From positions 62,001 through 126,000 of the forward strand of contig DAORPQ010000003.1 in the NCBI GenBank assembly GCA_035442025.1: 64,000 bases of DNA, given 5' to 3'. The notes under the pieces are model-generated. The model worked only from the letters and a program-made list of their open reading frames with translations, was not told the DNA's origin and did no database searches. Of the stretch, positions 8,846-18,007 are shown in pieces (position 1 is the stretch's first letter; each line of letters starts with the position of its first letter). Source of the DNA: Competibacter_A sp003527885. Its GTDB lineage: Bacteria; Pseudomonadota; Gammaproteobacteria; Competibacterales; Competibacteraceae. Made by a program: the position numbers and the translations under genes.

Positions 8846-11800
8846 TTAAGTGATCAGCTCCAGAGCGCGCTCGCCGAGAATCCGGCGGATCGCTTGCATC
8901 AGCTGCTCTTCCTGGTAGGGCTTGGTCAGATAGTCGTTGGCGCCCAGTTTCATGGCCCGCTCGCGATGTTTGTCGCCGGAGCGCGAGGTGACCATGATGA
9001 TCGGCATGGCGCGCAGGCTTTGCTGGTTGCGGACGTGGGCCACCACCTCAAATCCGTCCATGCGCGGCATTTCGATGTCGAGAATCGCCAGGTCGGGAAC
9101 CTGGGTCTGAAGCATCGCTACCGCGTCCAAGCCGTCCTTGGCGGTGATCACCTGGATGTTGTGACGTTCCAGAATCCGCGCGGTCACCTTGCGCATGGTG
9201 ATCGAATCGTCGATGACCATGACGCTGATCTTGTCCTGCCGGGTCTCCTGGCGCGCCAAGCGCAACGCCTGGGTTTCGGCTTGGCGCTGGCCGTGCGAGC
9301 CGATGTTGCGCACCAGCGCGGCCAGTTCCAGCACCACCACCACCCGGCCGTCGCCCAACACGGTCGCGCCGGACATGCCGGGCACGCCGCCGAATTGCGG
9401 GCCGACCGGTTTGACGATGACCTCCCGGTTGCCCAGCACCGCCTCGACCTGCAAGGCCGCGCTCGCCTCGGCGCTGCGGAACAACAAGGTCGGCGGCCGG
9501 CGGTCCGCGACTTCATCGAAGGCCTGAATCTGCGCGCCGCCGATCAACAGGCCCAGGTTGTGGATCGGATAGTTGCGCCCGCTGTAACGGTGCTGGATGA
9601 GTTCGCCGGACAGATAGGACTTGAATTCGTTTTCCTGGAGGCGGGTCACCAGCTCGATGCTCAGCAGCGGAATGGCGAAGGTGGATTCGCCGGCCTTGAC
9701 CAGCAGCGCCTGGGTGACCGCCAACGAGAACGGCAGCCGGATGATGAAGCGCGTCCCTTGGCCGGGCTCGGTCTGGATCAGCAAAGCGCCGCGCATCGAC
9801 CGGATGGCCTCGTTGACCACATCCATGCCGACCCCGCGCCCGGAAATCTGGGTGACCGAGGTCGCGGTGGAAAACCCAGGCCGCAGCAGCAAGGCGATCA
9901 GCTCTTCCTCGGTGGCGGGATCGTCGGGCTTCAGCAGGCCTTTTTCCTCGCCCTTGGTGCGGATCGCCGAGAAATTGAGGCCGGCGCCGTCATCGCCCAG
10001 CTCCAGGACCAGTTCCGCGCCTTCCCGGCGCAAGGTCAGGGTGATGGTGCCGATTTCGGGCTTGCCGTCCTCGCGGCGGCGCTCGGGCGTCTCGATGCCG
10101 TGCGCCAGCGAATTGCGCAGCATGTGCTCCAGCGGCGCGACCATGTTTTCGAGCACGTTGCGGTCGACCTCCGCCTCCTCGCCGCCGACCAGCAGTTCCG
10201 CGCGCTTGCCCAGCTCCTGGGCCGACTGCCGCACCACCCGCCGCAGGCGGGGTACGATGCTGCCGAACCGGACCATGCCGGTGCGCATCAGGCCCTGCTG
10301 GATTTCCTTGTTGACCTTGCCCTGTTGGTCGAGCAGCGCGGTGACTTCCCGCGCGTGCTCGCCCATGGTGTTGCCGATATTGCCCAGATCGTCGGCGATT
10401 TCCATCAAGGAGCGGCTGACCTGTTGCAACTCGGTGAAGCGATCCAGCTCCAGGGGGTCGAATTCCTGCTGGTGCGCTTTAGGCCCTTGATCCTGGCGGG
10501 ACTGGATGCGGGCCTCGGCCTGGGTGGCGAGATTGGAGACCTGGCGGCGCAGCCGGGCGATGGTCTGGTCCAGCTCGTTGAGGTTGAAGGCCATGGCGCC
10601 GACGCCCTGGTCGATCCGAGAGCGGAAGATGCTGCTTTCGCCCATTTGGTTGACCAGGGAAGTCAGCAAGGCGGCGCTGACGCGGATGCTGTCGGCCGAC
10701 GAGGCCGCGAGTTTTTCCACGGGCCGCGCCACCGCCGCAGACGCGGCCGCAGCCGCGGTCAAGGTGGCGGTCACCGCCGGCAGCAGCGGCCTGGACCGTG
10801 GTTCGACAATCTTGACGCCGAGCACGTCTTGCAACTCGTCGATCAGCTCGCGCTGCGCCGGCGGTTGCTCGCCTCCCAAAACGCCCACCAGCATTTGATG
10901 CAGGCGATCCAGGGCGCGCTGGATCAGATCCATGGTCCGCGCCGATCCCTGGAGCGCACCCTTGCCCAACGCATCCAGAATCGATTCGGCCGCGTGCGCC
11001 AGTTCGCCCACGGTCATGAAGCCGGCCATGCGCGAACTGCCTTTGAGCGTGTGCATCTCGCGGCGTAGGTCGTTCAATAAATCGACGCTGCTGGGCTCCT
11101 CGCGCAAGCGCCGCACGATGGCGTCGCTGGAGTCGAGAATCTCGGTGGCCTCGGCCTGAAAGACCTGGATCAGCTCCTGATCCAGTTCGGTCATGGTCTG
11201 GAAGGCGGCCGGTTCCGGCAGCGGGACCGCCGGCCGTTTGCCGGTCGATCTCTCCGTCAGCGGCTCGGCGGCCGTGACGGCCGCCGGCAGCTCCGTGATG
11301 GGCTTGCCGGTGGCGATGGCGTCGGCCAGACGGTGCAGGCCGTGAATCAAAGGGGTCGCGGCGGCCGGATCGGCGCCGCTGGCGGCGGCCTCCGCCAGCA
11401 TCCGGTTTAGGTAGTCCAGGGTGTGCTGGAGGGTATCGAGCACGATCGGCGCGGCATGGCCGCCGCCTTTACCGAGCGCGTCCAGCACCGATTCCGCAGC
11501 GTGCGCCAAATCGCCGATGGCCATGAAGCCGGACATGCGAGACCCTCCCTTGAGGGTGTGCATGCTCCGCCGCAGGTCGTTCAACAGCGCCGCGTGATCT
11601 TCCTCCGCCGCCAGCCGGTGCAGGATCAAATCGCTGGCGTCGAGAATTTCGGCCGCCTCGTACTGGAAAACTTGCGCCAGTTCCAAATCCGCGCCGGATA
11701 ACCCGGCCGGTTCCGGCAGGGCCACCGGGACCGCCGCCACCGGCGGCGCGCGCTCGGGCGGGGCCGGCGGCGGAACCGTTTCGGCGGGTTTGACCGGGGC

Positions 11801-13951
11801 GGGTTGGGGCGGAACGGGTGCGGCGCTGGCCGGAGCGTGCAAAAACGCTTGGGCTCGCGCCACCAGATTCGCCAACGCCGGGTTGGCGGTGCCGCCCACC
11901 GGAGATTGTTCGACCAGCATCTCCAAGGCCGCCGCCGCTTCGGTGGCCAGATCGGCTATCGCCGACGCGGCCGGCAGCTCGCCGCTCAAAACCCGGTTCA
12001 GCAGATTTTCGAACTCCCAGGCGAAGTCGCCGATTTCGGTCACGCCGACCACGCGACCGCTGCCCTTGAGGGTGTGGAAGGCCCGCCGGATGTGGGTCAG
12101 CGCCTTGTGGTCATCCAGATTGCGTTTCCAGATCGCGCATTGCTGGACGATGTTTTGCAGCTCTTCGCGCGCCTCTTCCAGGAAGACGTCCAAAAATTCC
12201 GGGTCGATTTGGGGCACCACTCGGAGCGAGGGTGGTTCGGCCGGCGCGGGCGCGGGCGCCACACCCAGCCTGATCGAGACCGGCTCGACGCGCAACGACG
12301 GCGGCGCCGTGATCGGCTCCAACGCATCGGGCTGGGCCAAGACCTGGGCGCGGGCCACCAACGGCGGCAGCGCGGCAAGCTCGCCGCCCCGCAACGGAAT
12401 TTCGCCCACCAGCGGCGCCAGCGCCGCCGCCGCCGCCGCGACCGCATCGCAGATGGCCGGGTTCGGGCTCAGGCTTCCACTCAAGACCTGGTTCAGCAGA
12501 TTTTCGTATTCCCAAGCGAAATCGCCGACCACGGTCGCGCCCACCATGCGACCGCTGCCCTTGAGGGTGTGGAAAGCGCGCCGGAGGGTAGTCTGGGCCT
12601 CGTGGTCATGCAAATTCGTCCGCCACCCCTCGACCCGTTCCCGAATGACCGCCAGCTCCTCGCGCGCCTCCTCCAAAAACACTTCCACAAATTCGGGATC
12701 GGCTTCGGTAATGCCCATCAACTCCATCAAAGCGGCGGGGCCTTGCCCGGGCGAAGGCGCGGGATCCACCGGGGGTGCAACGGCTCCGGCGAGCTCCGAC
12801 TCCAGCGCTCCGGGAGGTCCCGAGCCCAGCTCCGGTTGCGGTGCGGCCCGCGTCGCAACCGGCGGCCCACCCTCCCCGGTCGCTATCGCTGGCCCGGAGC
12901 CAACAGCGACCGGCGCCCCTCGCCACGGCGCGTCGTCCAGGTCCGGGCCGGCTTCGGCGCGCGGCGACTCCGGCTCCAGGCTCAACGCAAGCGGCGCGCT
13001 TTGGCCCCCCTCGTTCGGGGCGCGACGGCCGTTGGCGACCGCCGGCTCCCAGTCCAGTTCGAGCGTCACATCGGGTGCCGGGTCGGTTGCGACGGCTTCC
13101 AGCGGGACCGGCGCGAGCGCGAAATTCAAGGCGGGGGGAAGCGGCGGCAGGCCGAGCAAGGTTTCCAATTGGGCGATTTGTTCTTCCACCGTATCCAGCA
13201 CCGTGGCGGAAGCGGGCCGGCTGCTGTCCAGCGGCTCCAGATAATGGCCGAGCGCGGCCAAAATCTCTCCGAGCATACCGCTGGCCAACGGCCGGTAAGG
13301 TTCGGCGCCAGCGGCCAGCGCGCCCGCGATTCGCTCCAGGCGCTCGCACGCCGAGGCCGGGCGCGTCAAATCCTGCCCGGCCAACATACGGCGCAAGTTT
13401 TGCAACTCGCCGCGCAACCACTCCCAGGATTCGGGCTTTTCGCTGGCCCCCTCCATATCGCTGTCCACGTTCTTTTGCAAGCGCTTGAACGTATCCAGAA
13501 TTCCGTAGCGCGCGGTCTCCGAGGCGACGGCCTGGATCGCGCCCCCGCCGTGGGGCGCGCCTTGCTGGCGCACCTGACGCAACACCTGGATCATCCTCGA
13601 CAGTTCGGGCTCCGGTCGCCGCTGACCGGGCGCCAGCGACGATTCCAAATACTCGGCCAGCTGCGCGACGGCCTGCTGCAACACCGCCGGGTCGAAGGGT
13701 CGCAGCTTGCCCTTGATCAAACCCAGGGCCAGCACCCGGATCTCGTCGATCAAGGCGACCGCTTTTCGGTGCTCCAGGGCCGCCAGCGGGCCACGCATCT
13801 GATCGATGGCATCGACCGTCGCCTCCAGCGGAGCAGGTTCGGCGGGGTCCTCGCCGTAGGCCTCCAAATGGTGCCGAATTCCCTGTAGGGCCAGCAACAA
13901 ATCGTCCTTGATAGCGTCCAGGGGGTTGTCGGCGACTCGATGCGAACTCAT
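8846..13951 (-). CDS. chpA: ChpA-type hybrid chemotaxis kinase with four canonical Hpt motifs, CheA core, CheW and receiver domains
   Basis: 1701 residues from ATG 13951, chosen because GGAGG lies 7 bases upstream and the residues before this Met look non-coding. The N-terminal 400 residues resemble a degenerate FimL/Hpt region. Four canonical phosphotransfer sites follow, H-T-L-K-G at about residues 460, 625, 797 and 965, separated by Pro/Ala linkers. The CheA dimerisation and ATPase core comes next (N-box H-M-L-R-N-S-L-A-H-G near 1285; G-box G-R-G-V-G-M-D-V-V near 1370). A CheW domain (about 1415-1550) and a receiver domain (about 1570-1697; D-I-E-M-P-R-M-D-G, K of L-T-K-P) end the protein. 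P. aeruginosa ChpA is larger (about 2500 residues, more Hpt/Spt/Tpt modules). It controls pilus retraction/extension and cAMP there. Confidence 0.95.
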   Translation of the reverse strand: MSSHRVADNPLDAIKDDLLLALQGIRHHLEAYGEDPAEPAPLEATVDAIDQMRGPLAALEHRKAVALIDEIRVLALGLIKGKLRPFDPAVLQQAVAQLAEYLESSLAPGQRRPEPELSRMIQVLRQVRQQGAPHGGGAIQAVASETARYGILDTFKRLQKNVDSDMEGASEKPESWEWLRGELQNLRRMLAGQDLTRPASACERLERIAGALAAGAEPYRPLASGMLGEILAALGHYLEPLDSSRPASATVLDTVEEQIAQLETLLGLPPLPPALNFALAPVPLEAVATDPAPDVTLELDWEPAVANGRRAPNEGGQSAPLALSLEPESPRAEAGPDLDDAPWRGAPVAVGSGPAIATGEGGPPVATRAAPQPELGSGPPGALESELAGAVAPPVDPAPSPGQGPAALMELMGITEADPEFVEVFLEEAREELAVIRERVEGWRTNLHDHEAQTTLRRAFHTLKGSGRMVGATVVGDFAWEYENLLNQVLSGSLSPNPAICDAVAAAAAALAPLVGEIPLRGGELAALPPLVARAQVLAQPDALEPITAPPSLRVEPVSIRLGVAPAPAPAEPPSLRVVPQIDPEFLDVFLEEAREELQNIVQQCAIWKRNLDDHKALTHIRRAFHTLKGSGRVVGVTEIGDFAWEFENLLNRVLSGELPAASAIADLATEAAAALEMLVEQSPVGGTANPALANLVARAQAFLHAPASAAPVPPQPAPVKPAETVPPPAPPERAPPVAAVPVALPEPAGLSGADLELAQVFQYEAAEILDASDLILHRLAAEEDHAALLNDLRRSMHTLKGGSRMSGFMAIGDLAHAAESVLDALGKGGGHAAPIVLDTLQHTLDYLNRMLAEAAASGADPAAATPLIHGLHRLADAIATGKPITELPAAVTAAEPLTERSTGKRPAVPLPEPAAFQTMTELDQELIQVFQAEATEILDSSDAIVRRLREEPSSVDLLNDLRREMHTLKGSSRMAGFMTVGELAHAAESILDALGKGALQGSARTMDLIQRALDRLHQMLVGVLGGEQPPAQRELIDELQDVLGVKIVEPRSRPLLPAVTATLTAAAAASAAVARPVEKLAASSADSIRVSAALLTSLVNQMGESSIFRSRIDQGVGAMAFNLNELDQTIARLRRQVSNLATQAEARIQSRQDQGPKAHQQEFDPLELDRFTELQQVSRSLMEIADDLGNIGNTMGEHAREVTALLDQQGKVNKEIQQGLMRTGMVRFGSIVPRLRRVVRQSAQELGKRAELLVGGEEAEVDRNVLENMVAPLEHMLRNSLAHGIETPERRREDGKPEIGTITLTLRREGAELVLELGDDGAGLNFSAIRTKGEEKGLLKPDDPATEEELIALLLRPGFSTATSVTQISGRGVGMDVVNEAIRSMRGALLIQTEPGQGTRFIIRLPFSLAVTQALLVKAGESTFAIPLLSIELVTRLQENEFKSYLSGELIQHRYSGRNYPIHNLGLLIGGAQIQAFDEVADRRPPTLLFRSAEASAALQVEAVLGNREVIVKPVGPQFGGVPGMSGATVLGDGRVVVVLELAALVRNIGSHGQRQAETQALRLARQETRQDKISVMVIDDSITMRKVTARILERHNIQVITAKDGLDAVAMLQTQVPDLAILDIEMPRMDGFEVVAHVRNQQSLRAMPIIMVTSRSGDKHRERAMKLGANDYLTKPYQEEQLMQAIRRILGERALELIT

Positions 13952-14054
13952 CACGCTACCTCCGTGCGGATAGCCTAAGCCGGCGGTTGCCGGTGGGAAC
14001 CGGGTCGATCGGAACCGCAATCATGCCCGCGATATCCCGGTTTCGCCCTTGCTG

Positions 14055-16121
14055 TCAAGCCGGCAGCCGGAAATCGGCGACCGCTTGGCGCAACTCCCGC
14101 GCCAATTGATTGAGCTTGCCGATGGCGGATGCGGTGGACACACTGCTTTCGGCGGTCTGCCCGGTGATTTCGTTGATGGAAATCATGGCGGTCGACACGC
14201 GCGAGGCCATCTCCGAGACCTGCCCGGCGGATTTGGAGATTTCGTCGATCAGCTCGGCCAAGTTGGCGGAGACTTTTTCGATTTCCTCCAGCGCCTCGCC
14301 GGCCTTCTCGGCCAAACCGGCCCCGCCGACCACCTCGGCGGTGCTCTTTTCCATGGAAATGACCGCTTCGTTGGTGTCGGCCTGAATGGTCTTGACCAGG
14401 GTCTCGATGCGTTTGGTGGCGTTGCTGGAGCGTTCGGCCAAGCGCTGCACTTCGTCGGCGACCACCGCGAAGCCCCGGCCGGCGTCGCCCGCCGCCGACG
14501 CTTGGATCGCGGCGTTCAGCGCCAGGATGTTGGTCTGGTCGGCGATGTCGTTGATCAGCGCCACGATGTCGCCGATCTCCTGCGAAGACTCGCCCAAGCG
14601 CTTGATGCGCTTGGAGGTGTCCTGAATGTGCTCGCGGATGGCGTTCATGCCGTTGATGGTCCGGCGCACCCGGTCGCCGCCTTCGTGCGCGATGCCCACC
14701 GACTTTTCGGCCACTTCGGCGGACGAGGCGGTCTTGGAGGACACATCGTCCATGGAATGCGCCATCTGGGTCACGGTGGCGCTGGCGTTTTCGATCTGGC
14801 GGGCCTGGATCTCGCTGGATTTGGCCAGCCGGTCGGCGATAGCGCTGGTTTCCTGCACCGCGCCGGCGACCAACCCCGAGGTGTTGTTGATGGTGGACAC
14901 CAGATCGCGCAGCGCTTCGATGGCGTAGTTGACGGAATCGGCGATGGCCCCGGTGATGTCTTCGGTCACGCTGGCCTGCACGGTCAGATCGCCTTCGGCC
15001 AGGTTGCCGAGCTCGTCGAGCAGGCGCAGGATCGCATCCTGGTTGCGGCGGTTCTGCTCCTCGGTTTCCTGCTTGCGCTGCTCGCTTTCCTGGAGCCGCT
15101 GGCGGCTTTCGCGATTTTGCAGGTACACCAGCGCCAGCAGCAGAATCAGGGCGAGCACCCCCAACAAATAGGCGATCTGATAATTGAGCGGTATCCCGAA
15201 CAACTGGAAGCCGCGGCTGCTGGTGGAATAGGCATCGAACAGCTTGGTGGTCGCCTCCAGCAACCCGTCGCCCTTCTCGGAGATATTTTGCGCGGCGCTC
15301 TGGGCCTTGATCAGTTCCGGGGCATACTCGACGATGCGCGCGGTTTCGGTTTCCAGCGACTTGAAGCGGTCGGCGAGATCGGCGATCTTGCCCGTGCTTT
15401 CGGGCAGGCTGACCCGATCGACGCCCAGCCGGCTATCGCCGTCGCGCAGCCCCCGCAGAATCCGCCCGAACAAATTCACGTTGCGGCCGAAGCGGTCGGC
15501 GGCGGCGGCGACGCCCGCGCCGCCTTCGCTCAACATCCGCTTGAGATCGCTCTCGATCCGCTGCCCCAGCAACAGCTGGTTGGTGGCCAAATAAACCTGC
15601 CGCGAATCGAGGCGGTTGTTGGACATGTTCTTGGCGATTTCGTCGGACAGCGTGACAATCTGGGTCAGCGAACTCTCCAGCAGCGGCACGAAATTGCTGA
15701 CCGCCATGACCGACTCGCGTCCGGCCAGCAGCGTATCGAGGTCGGCTTTGACCGGCTTCCAGCGGTTGTCCAGTTCGGCCAGTTGCGACCGGACCACCTC
15801 CGGCGCGGGCGACACCCCCAGCGCGGCGTTGCCGTTCTTCTGATCGTTCAAGGCTTGCTCGAACCGGTCGCGCCCTTCTTTGAGCCTTGCAAACGCCACC
15901 TCCTTGCCGCGCGCGGACTCCAGCGAGTCCGTCACCAGCGAACGCGACAGAAACCGTTGCTCGCCGACGAGCCTGAAATAAACCTCGTTCTGCCGGTCCT
16001 GGCGCTCCAGGAGAGTAAAGATAACCCCCATCAGCACGATGAAAAACACCAGCGCCCCCAACAGCGCCAGATAGGTGAAAGATAATCCTTTCAACGCCGA
16101 ACGATCTTGCAACTCTCGCAT
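14055..16121 (-). CDS. pilJ: Methyl-accepting chemotaxis protein PilJ
   Basis: 688 residues, matching PilJ. It is the receptor of the pilus chemosensory pathway and passes its state to PilI/ChpA. A first membrane segment (about 14-36) precedes a long periplasmic helical module (about 40-310) containing two copies of PilJ-type four-helix regions (D-x-L-L-A-G-R-E-S and related). The second membrane segment lies at about 313-335 and the HAMP at about 340-400. The cytoplasmic signalling hairpin has its conserved tip around A-L-N-A-A-I-Q-A-S-A-A-G (about 533) and G-R-G-F-A-V-V-A-D-E-V. There is no C-terminal NWETF-type pentapeptide. The gap to chpA is 103 bp, with no terminator visible. Confidence 0.95.
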   Translation of the reverse strand: MRELQDRSALKGLSFTYLALLGALVFFIVLMGVIFTLLERQDRQNEVYFRLVGEQRFLSRSLVTDSLESARGKEVAFARLKEGRDRFEQALNDQKNGNAALGVSPAPEVVRSQLAELDNRWKPVKADLDTLLAGRESVMAVSNFVPLLESSLTQIVTLSDEIAKNMSNNRLDSRQVYLATNQLLLGQRIESDLKRMLSEGGAGVAAAADRFGRNVNLFGRILRGLRDGDSRLGVDRVSLPESTGKIADLADRFKSLETETARIVEYAPELIKAQSAAQNISEKGDGLLEATTKLFDAYSTSSRGFQLFGIPLNYQIAYLLGVLALILLLALVYLQNRESRQRLQESEQRKQETEEQNRRNQDAILRLLDELGNLAEGDLTVQASVTEDITGAIADSVNYAIEALRDLVSTINNTSGLVAGAVQETSAIADRLAKSSEIQARQIENASATVTQMAHSMDDVSSKTASSAEVAEKSVGIAHEGGDRVRRTINGMNAIREHIQDTSKRIKRLGESSQEIGDIVALINDIADQTNILALNAAIQASAAGDAGRGFAVVADEVQRLAERSSNATKRIETLVKTIQADTNEAVISMEKSTAEVVGGAGLAEKAGEALEEIEKVSANLAELIDEISKSAGQVSEMASRVSTAMISINEITGQTAESSVSTASAIGKLNQLARELRQAVADFRLPA

Positions 16122-16196
16122 TTCTGTTTCTCGTTACGCTTGACCCTGATAACCGCCCCGCCCGCTGGCCGTCCGGCGGAGAAATTCCGAAAAATC

Positions 16197-16766
16197 CTAA
16201 CCGGCCGCATTCAAAAAATCGGCTCCCGCCAACAATTTTCGGGTATTGAAAACCATCCAACAGCAGCTGTCGCTCCAAAACGCTTCGGTGATATAAGGCC
16301 GCAGGCTTTCTTCCACGGCATCTAGCGTCGGCAGGCGATGCTGGGTTCCAAAATGGCGCATCCCGATGATCTCGTCCACCAGCAGGCCGTAATCCCATTC
16401 CCCGGAGCGGACGATGACCAGCTGGCTGCCCGGCAATTGCATCGTGGACCGGCCGGCCACAAAATCCCGCAAGTCGGACACCGAGATGACCTTGCCGCGC
16501 AAATTGGCAATGCCCAGCAACCAGCGTTTCACGCCCGGCACCCGGGTGATGCTGCGCGGGATCGGGATGATTTCGGCGACGTCATCCATGGAGAATAGCA
16601 GGTTCCAGGAACCGAGGCGCGCGGCGAGCTGCCCTCTGATCTCAGACAGCTGCGCGCCCGCTGCCGCCGGCGCGCGTTCGCGGATGCGCTGGTCCAGTTG
16701 CAACAAAATATCGAAAGGGTGCGGCGGAGGTGACGCCGTGGAGGGAGTTATGACCGCTTCTGCCAC
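16197..16766 (-). CDS. pilI: CheW-like adaptor PilI
   Basis: 189 residues from GTG 16766, preferred because GAGG sits 8 bases upstream. A TTG at 16805 would add 13 residues without a visible ribosome site. After a Pro-rich start, the CheW domain (about 35-180) shows W-N-L-L-F-S-M-D-D-V-A-E-I, the P-G-V-K-R-W-L-L-G-I-A-N-L-R-G-K turn (classic CheW G-x-x-N-x-R-G), and L-V-D-E-I-I-G-M-R. It links PilJ to ChpA. It opens the minus-strand pilI-pilJ-chpA-chpC unit. The response regulator genes pilG and pilH, which normally precede pilI, are not here. Confidence 0.9.
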   Translation of the reverse strand: MAEAVITPSTASPPPHPFDILLQLDQRIRERAPAAAGAQLSEIRGQLAARLGSWNLLFSMDDVAEIIPIPRSITRVPGVKRWLLGIANLRGKVISVSDLRDFVAGRSTMQLPGSQLVIVRSGEWDYGLLVDEIIGMRHFGTQHRLPTLDAVEESLRPYITEAFWSDSCCWMVFNTRKLLAGADFLNAAG

Positions 16767-17041
16767 ATCACTGTCCTCGCTGAAAGTCGGACGACCGTCG
16801 CGCAACCCGGCCGAAAATCGCTGTTATTCTTGGAGTCTGAGGTTGGAACAGAGCCGCGCTGGCGGCCTAATGCTCTTTTTATTAGGATGTTTTTAGCATA
16901 CTAATAGCCATGATGCCATGACGGAAACCGTAACGACCTTTCTACATCTTAGGTCGCTCGACCAAATATGCAAACAGTATGCCGTTACAGTCAGGCCCGG
17001 CGGCCTTCGCACGATCATCCACCCTTGAGGACTTGCTTGCC
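16767..17041. promoter_or_regulatory. Divergent control region of pilI and gshB
   Basis: 275 bp between two outward-reading genes, with an AT-rich core at about 16866-16910 that stands out against the GC-rich surroundings. It contains CCTAAT/ATTAGG (16866-16871 and 16881-16886) and a small palindrome GGTCG-CT-CGACC (16952-16963). I cannot assign -35/-10 boxes with confidence for either gene. No coding sequence is evident. Confidence 0.5.
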
Positions 17042-17992
17042 ATGACCATCAAGCTCGGTGTGGTGATGGATCCCATCGCGGCCATCACCATCAAAAAAGA
17101 CACCACTTTCGCCATGCTGCTGGCCGCCCAAGCGCGCGGGTGGCAACTGCATTACTTCGAGCAGGCCGACCTGTACGCGCGCGGCAACGAAGCCTTCGGC
17201 CGAGCGCGGCGGCTCGGCGTCACGGACGACCAGCGAGGGTGGTTCGCGTTCCGCAGCGAGCGAGAACTGCCGCTGGCGGAACTGGACGTGGTGCTGATGC
17301 GCAAGGACCCGCCGTTCGACATGGAGTACATCTATACCACGTACCTGTTGGAACTGGCCGAGGCCGCCGGCGCGCGGGTGGTCAACAAGCCCAGCAGCCT
17401 GCGCGACGCCAACGAGAAAATCTTTGCCTTGCACTTCCCGGAATGCTGCCCGCCGACCCTGGTGGCCCGTGAAGCGGCCCGGCTGAAAGCGTTCCTGGGC
17501 GAGCATGAGGACATCGTGGTGAAACCGCTGGACGGCATGGGCGGCGCGTCGGTGTTCAGGCTGCGCCGGAACGATCCTAACCTGAACGTGATCCTGGAAA
17601 CCCTCACCGCGCACGACCGGCGTTCGGCCATGGCGCAGCGCTACATTCCAGAAGTGACGGCCGGCGACAAGCGCATCCTGCTGATCGACGGCGAACCGGT
17701 CCCTTACGCGCTGGCCCGCATTCCCCAAGCCGGCGAGACGCGCGCCAATCTGGCGGCGGGCGGGCGCGGCGAAGGCGTGCCCCTCAGCGAGCGCGACCGC
17801 TGGATCTGCGCGCGGGTCGCGCCAAAGCTCCGGGAAATGGGCTTGCTGTTCGTCGGTTTGGACGTGATCGGCGACTATTTGACCGAGATCAATGTCACCA
17901 GCCCTACCTGCGCGCGGGAGCTGGACGCCCAGTTCGGGCTGGACATCGGCGGCGAGTTGATGGCCGCCATCGAACGCCAGCTCCGGCGCTGA
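17042..17992 (+). CDS. gshB: Glutathione synthetase
   Basis: 316 residues from ATG 17042, where the protein begins M-T-I-K-L-G-V-V-M-D-P-I exactly as in known GshB. A Met 21 codons upstream would give a non-homologous extension. It ligates glycine to gamma-glutamylcysteine using ATP. The N-terminal domain includes L-M-R-K-D-P-P-F-D (about 82-90) and V-N-K-P-S-S-L-R-D-A-N-E-K. The ATP-grasp part has K-P-L-D-G-M-G-G (about 160-167), R-I-P-Q-A-G-E-T-R-A-N-L-A-A-G-G-R-G-E and the final E-I-N-V-T-S-P-T-C. It starts the plus-strand cluster with tonB, yqgE and ruvX, the same order (reversed around pilG) as in P. aeruginosa. Confidence 0.98.
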   Translation: MTIKLGVVMDPIAAITIKKDTTFAMLLAAQARGWQLHYFEQADLYARGNEAFGRARRLGVTDDQRGWFAFRSERELPLAELDVVLMRKDPPFDMEYIYTTYLLELAEAAGARVVNKPSSLRDANEKIFALHFPECCPPTLVAREAARLKAFLGEHEDIVVKPLDGMGGASVFRLRRNDPNLNVILETLTAHDRRSAMAQRYIPEVTAGDKRILLIDGEPVPYALARIPQAGETRANLAAGGRGEGVPLSERDRWICARVAPKLREMGLLFVGLDVIGDYLTEINVTSPTCARELDAQFGLDIGGELMAAIERQLRR

Positions 17993-18007
17993 CGGCCGCG
18001 GGTGGCG

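Noticed and set aside
8024..11068. Long open frame on the plus strand opposite smc and chpA (about 1014 codons)
   Set aside because: It is antisense to clear smc, chpC and chpA coding sequences. Its protein is Arg/Gln/His-rich without domains, the typical mirror frame of GC-rich genes.
11790..13888. Two long plus-strand frames opposite the chpA linker region
   Set aside because: They mirror the Ala/Pro-rich chpA linkers; no start signals, no domains, and conflict with the intact Hpt motifs on the minus strand.
14049..16085. 678-codon frame opposite pilJ
   Set aside because: Complete mirror of pilJ; composition (G, H, D, L repeats) is that of a reversed MCP coding frame.
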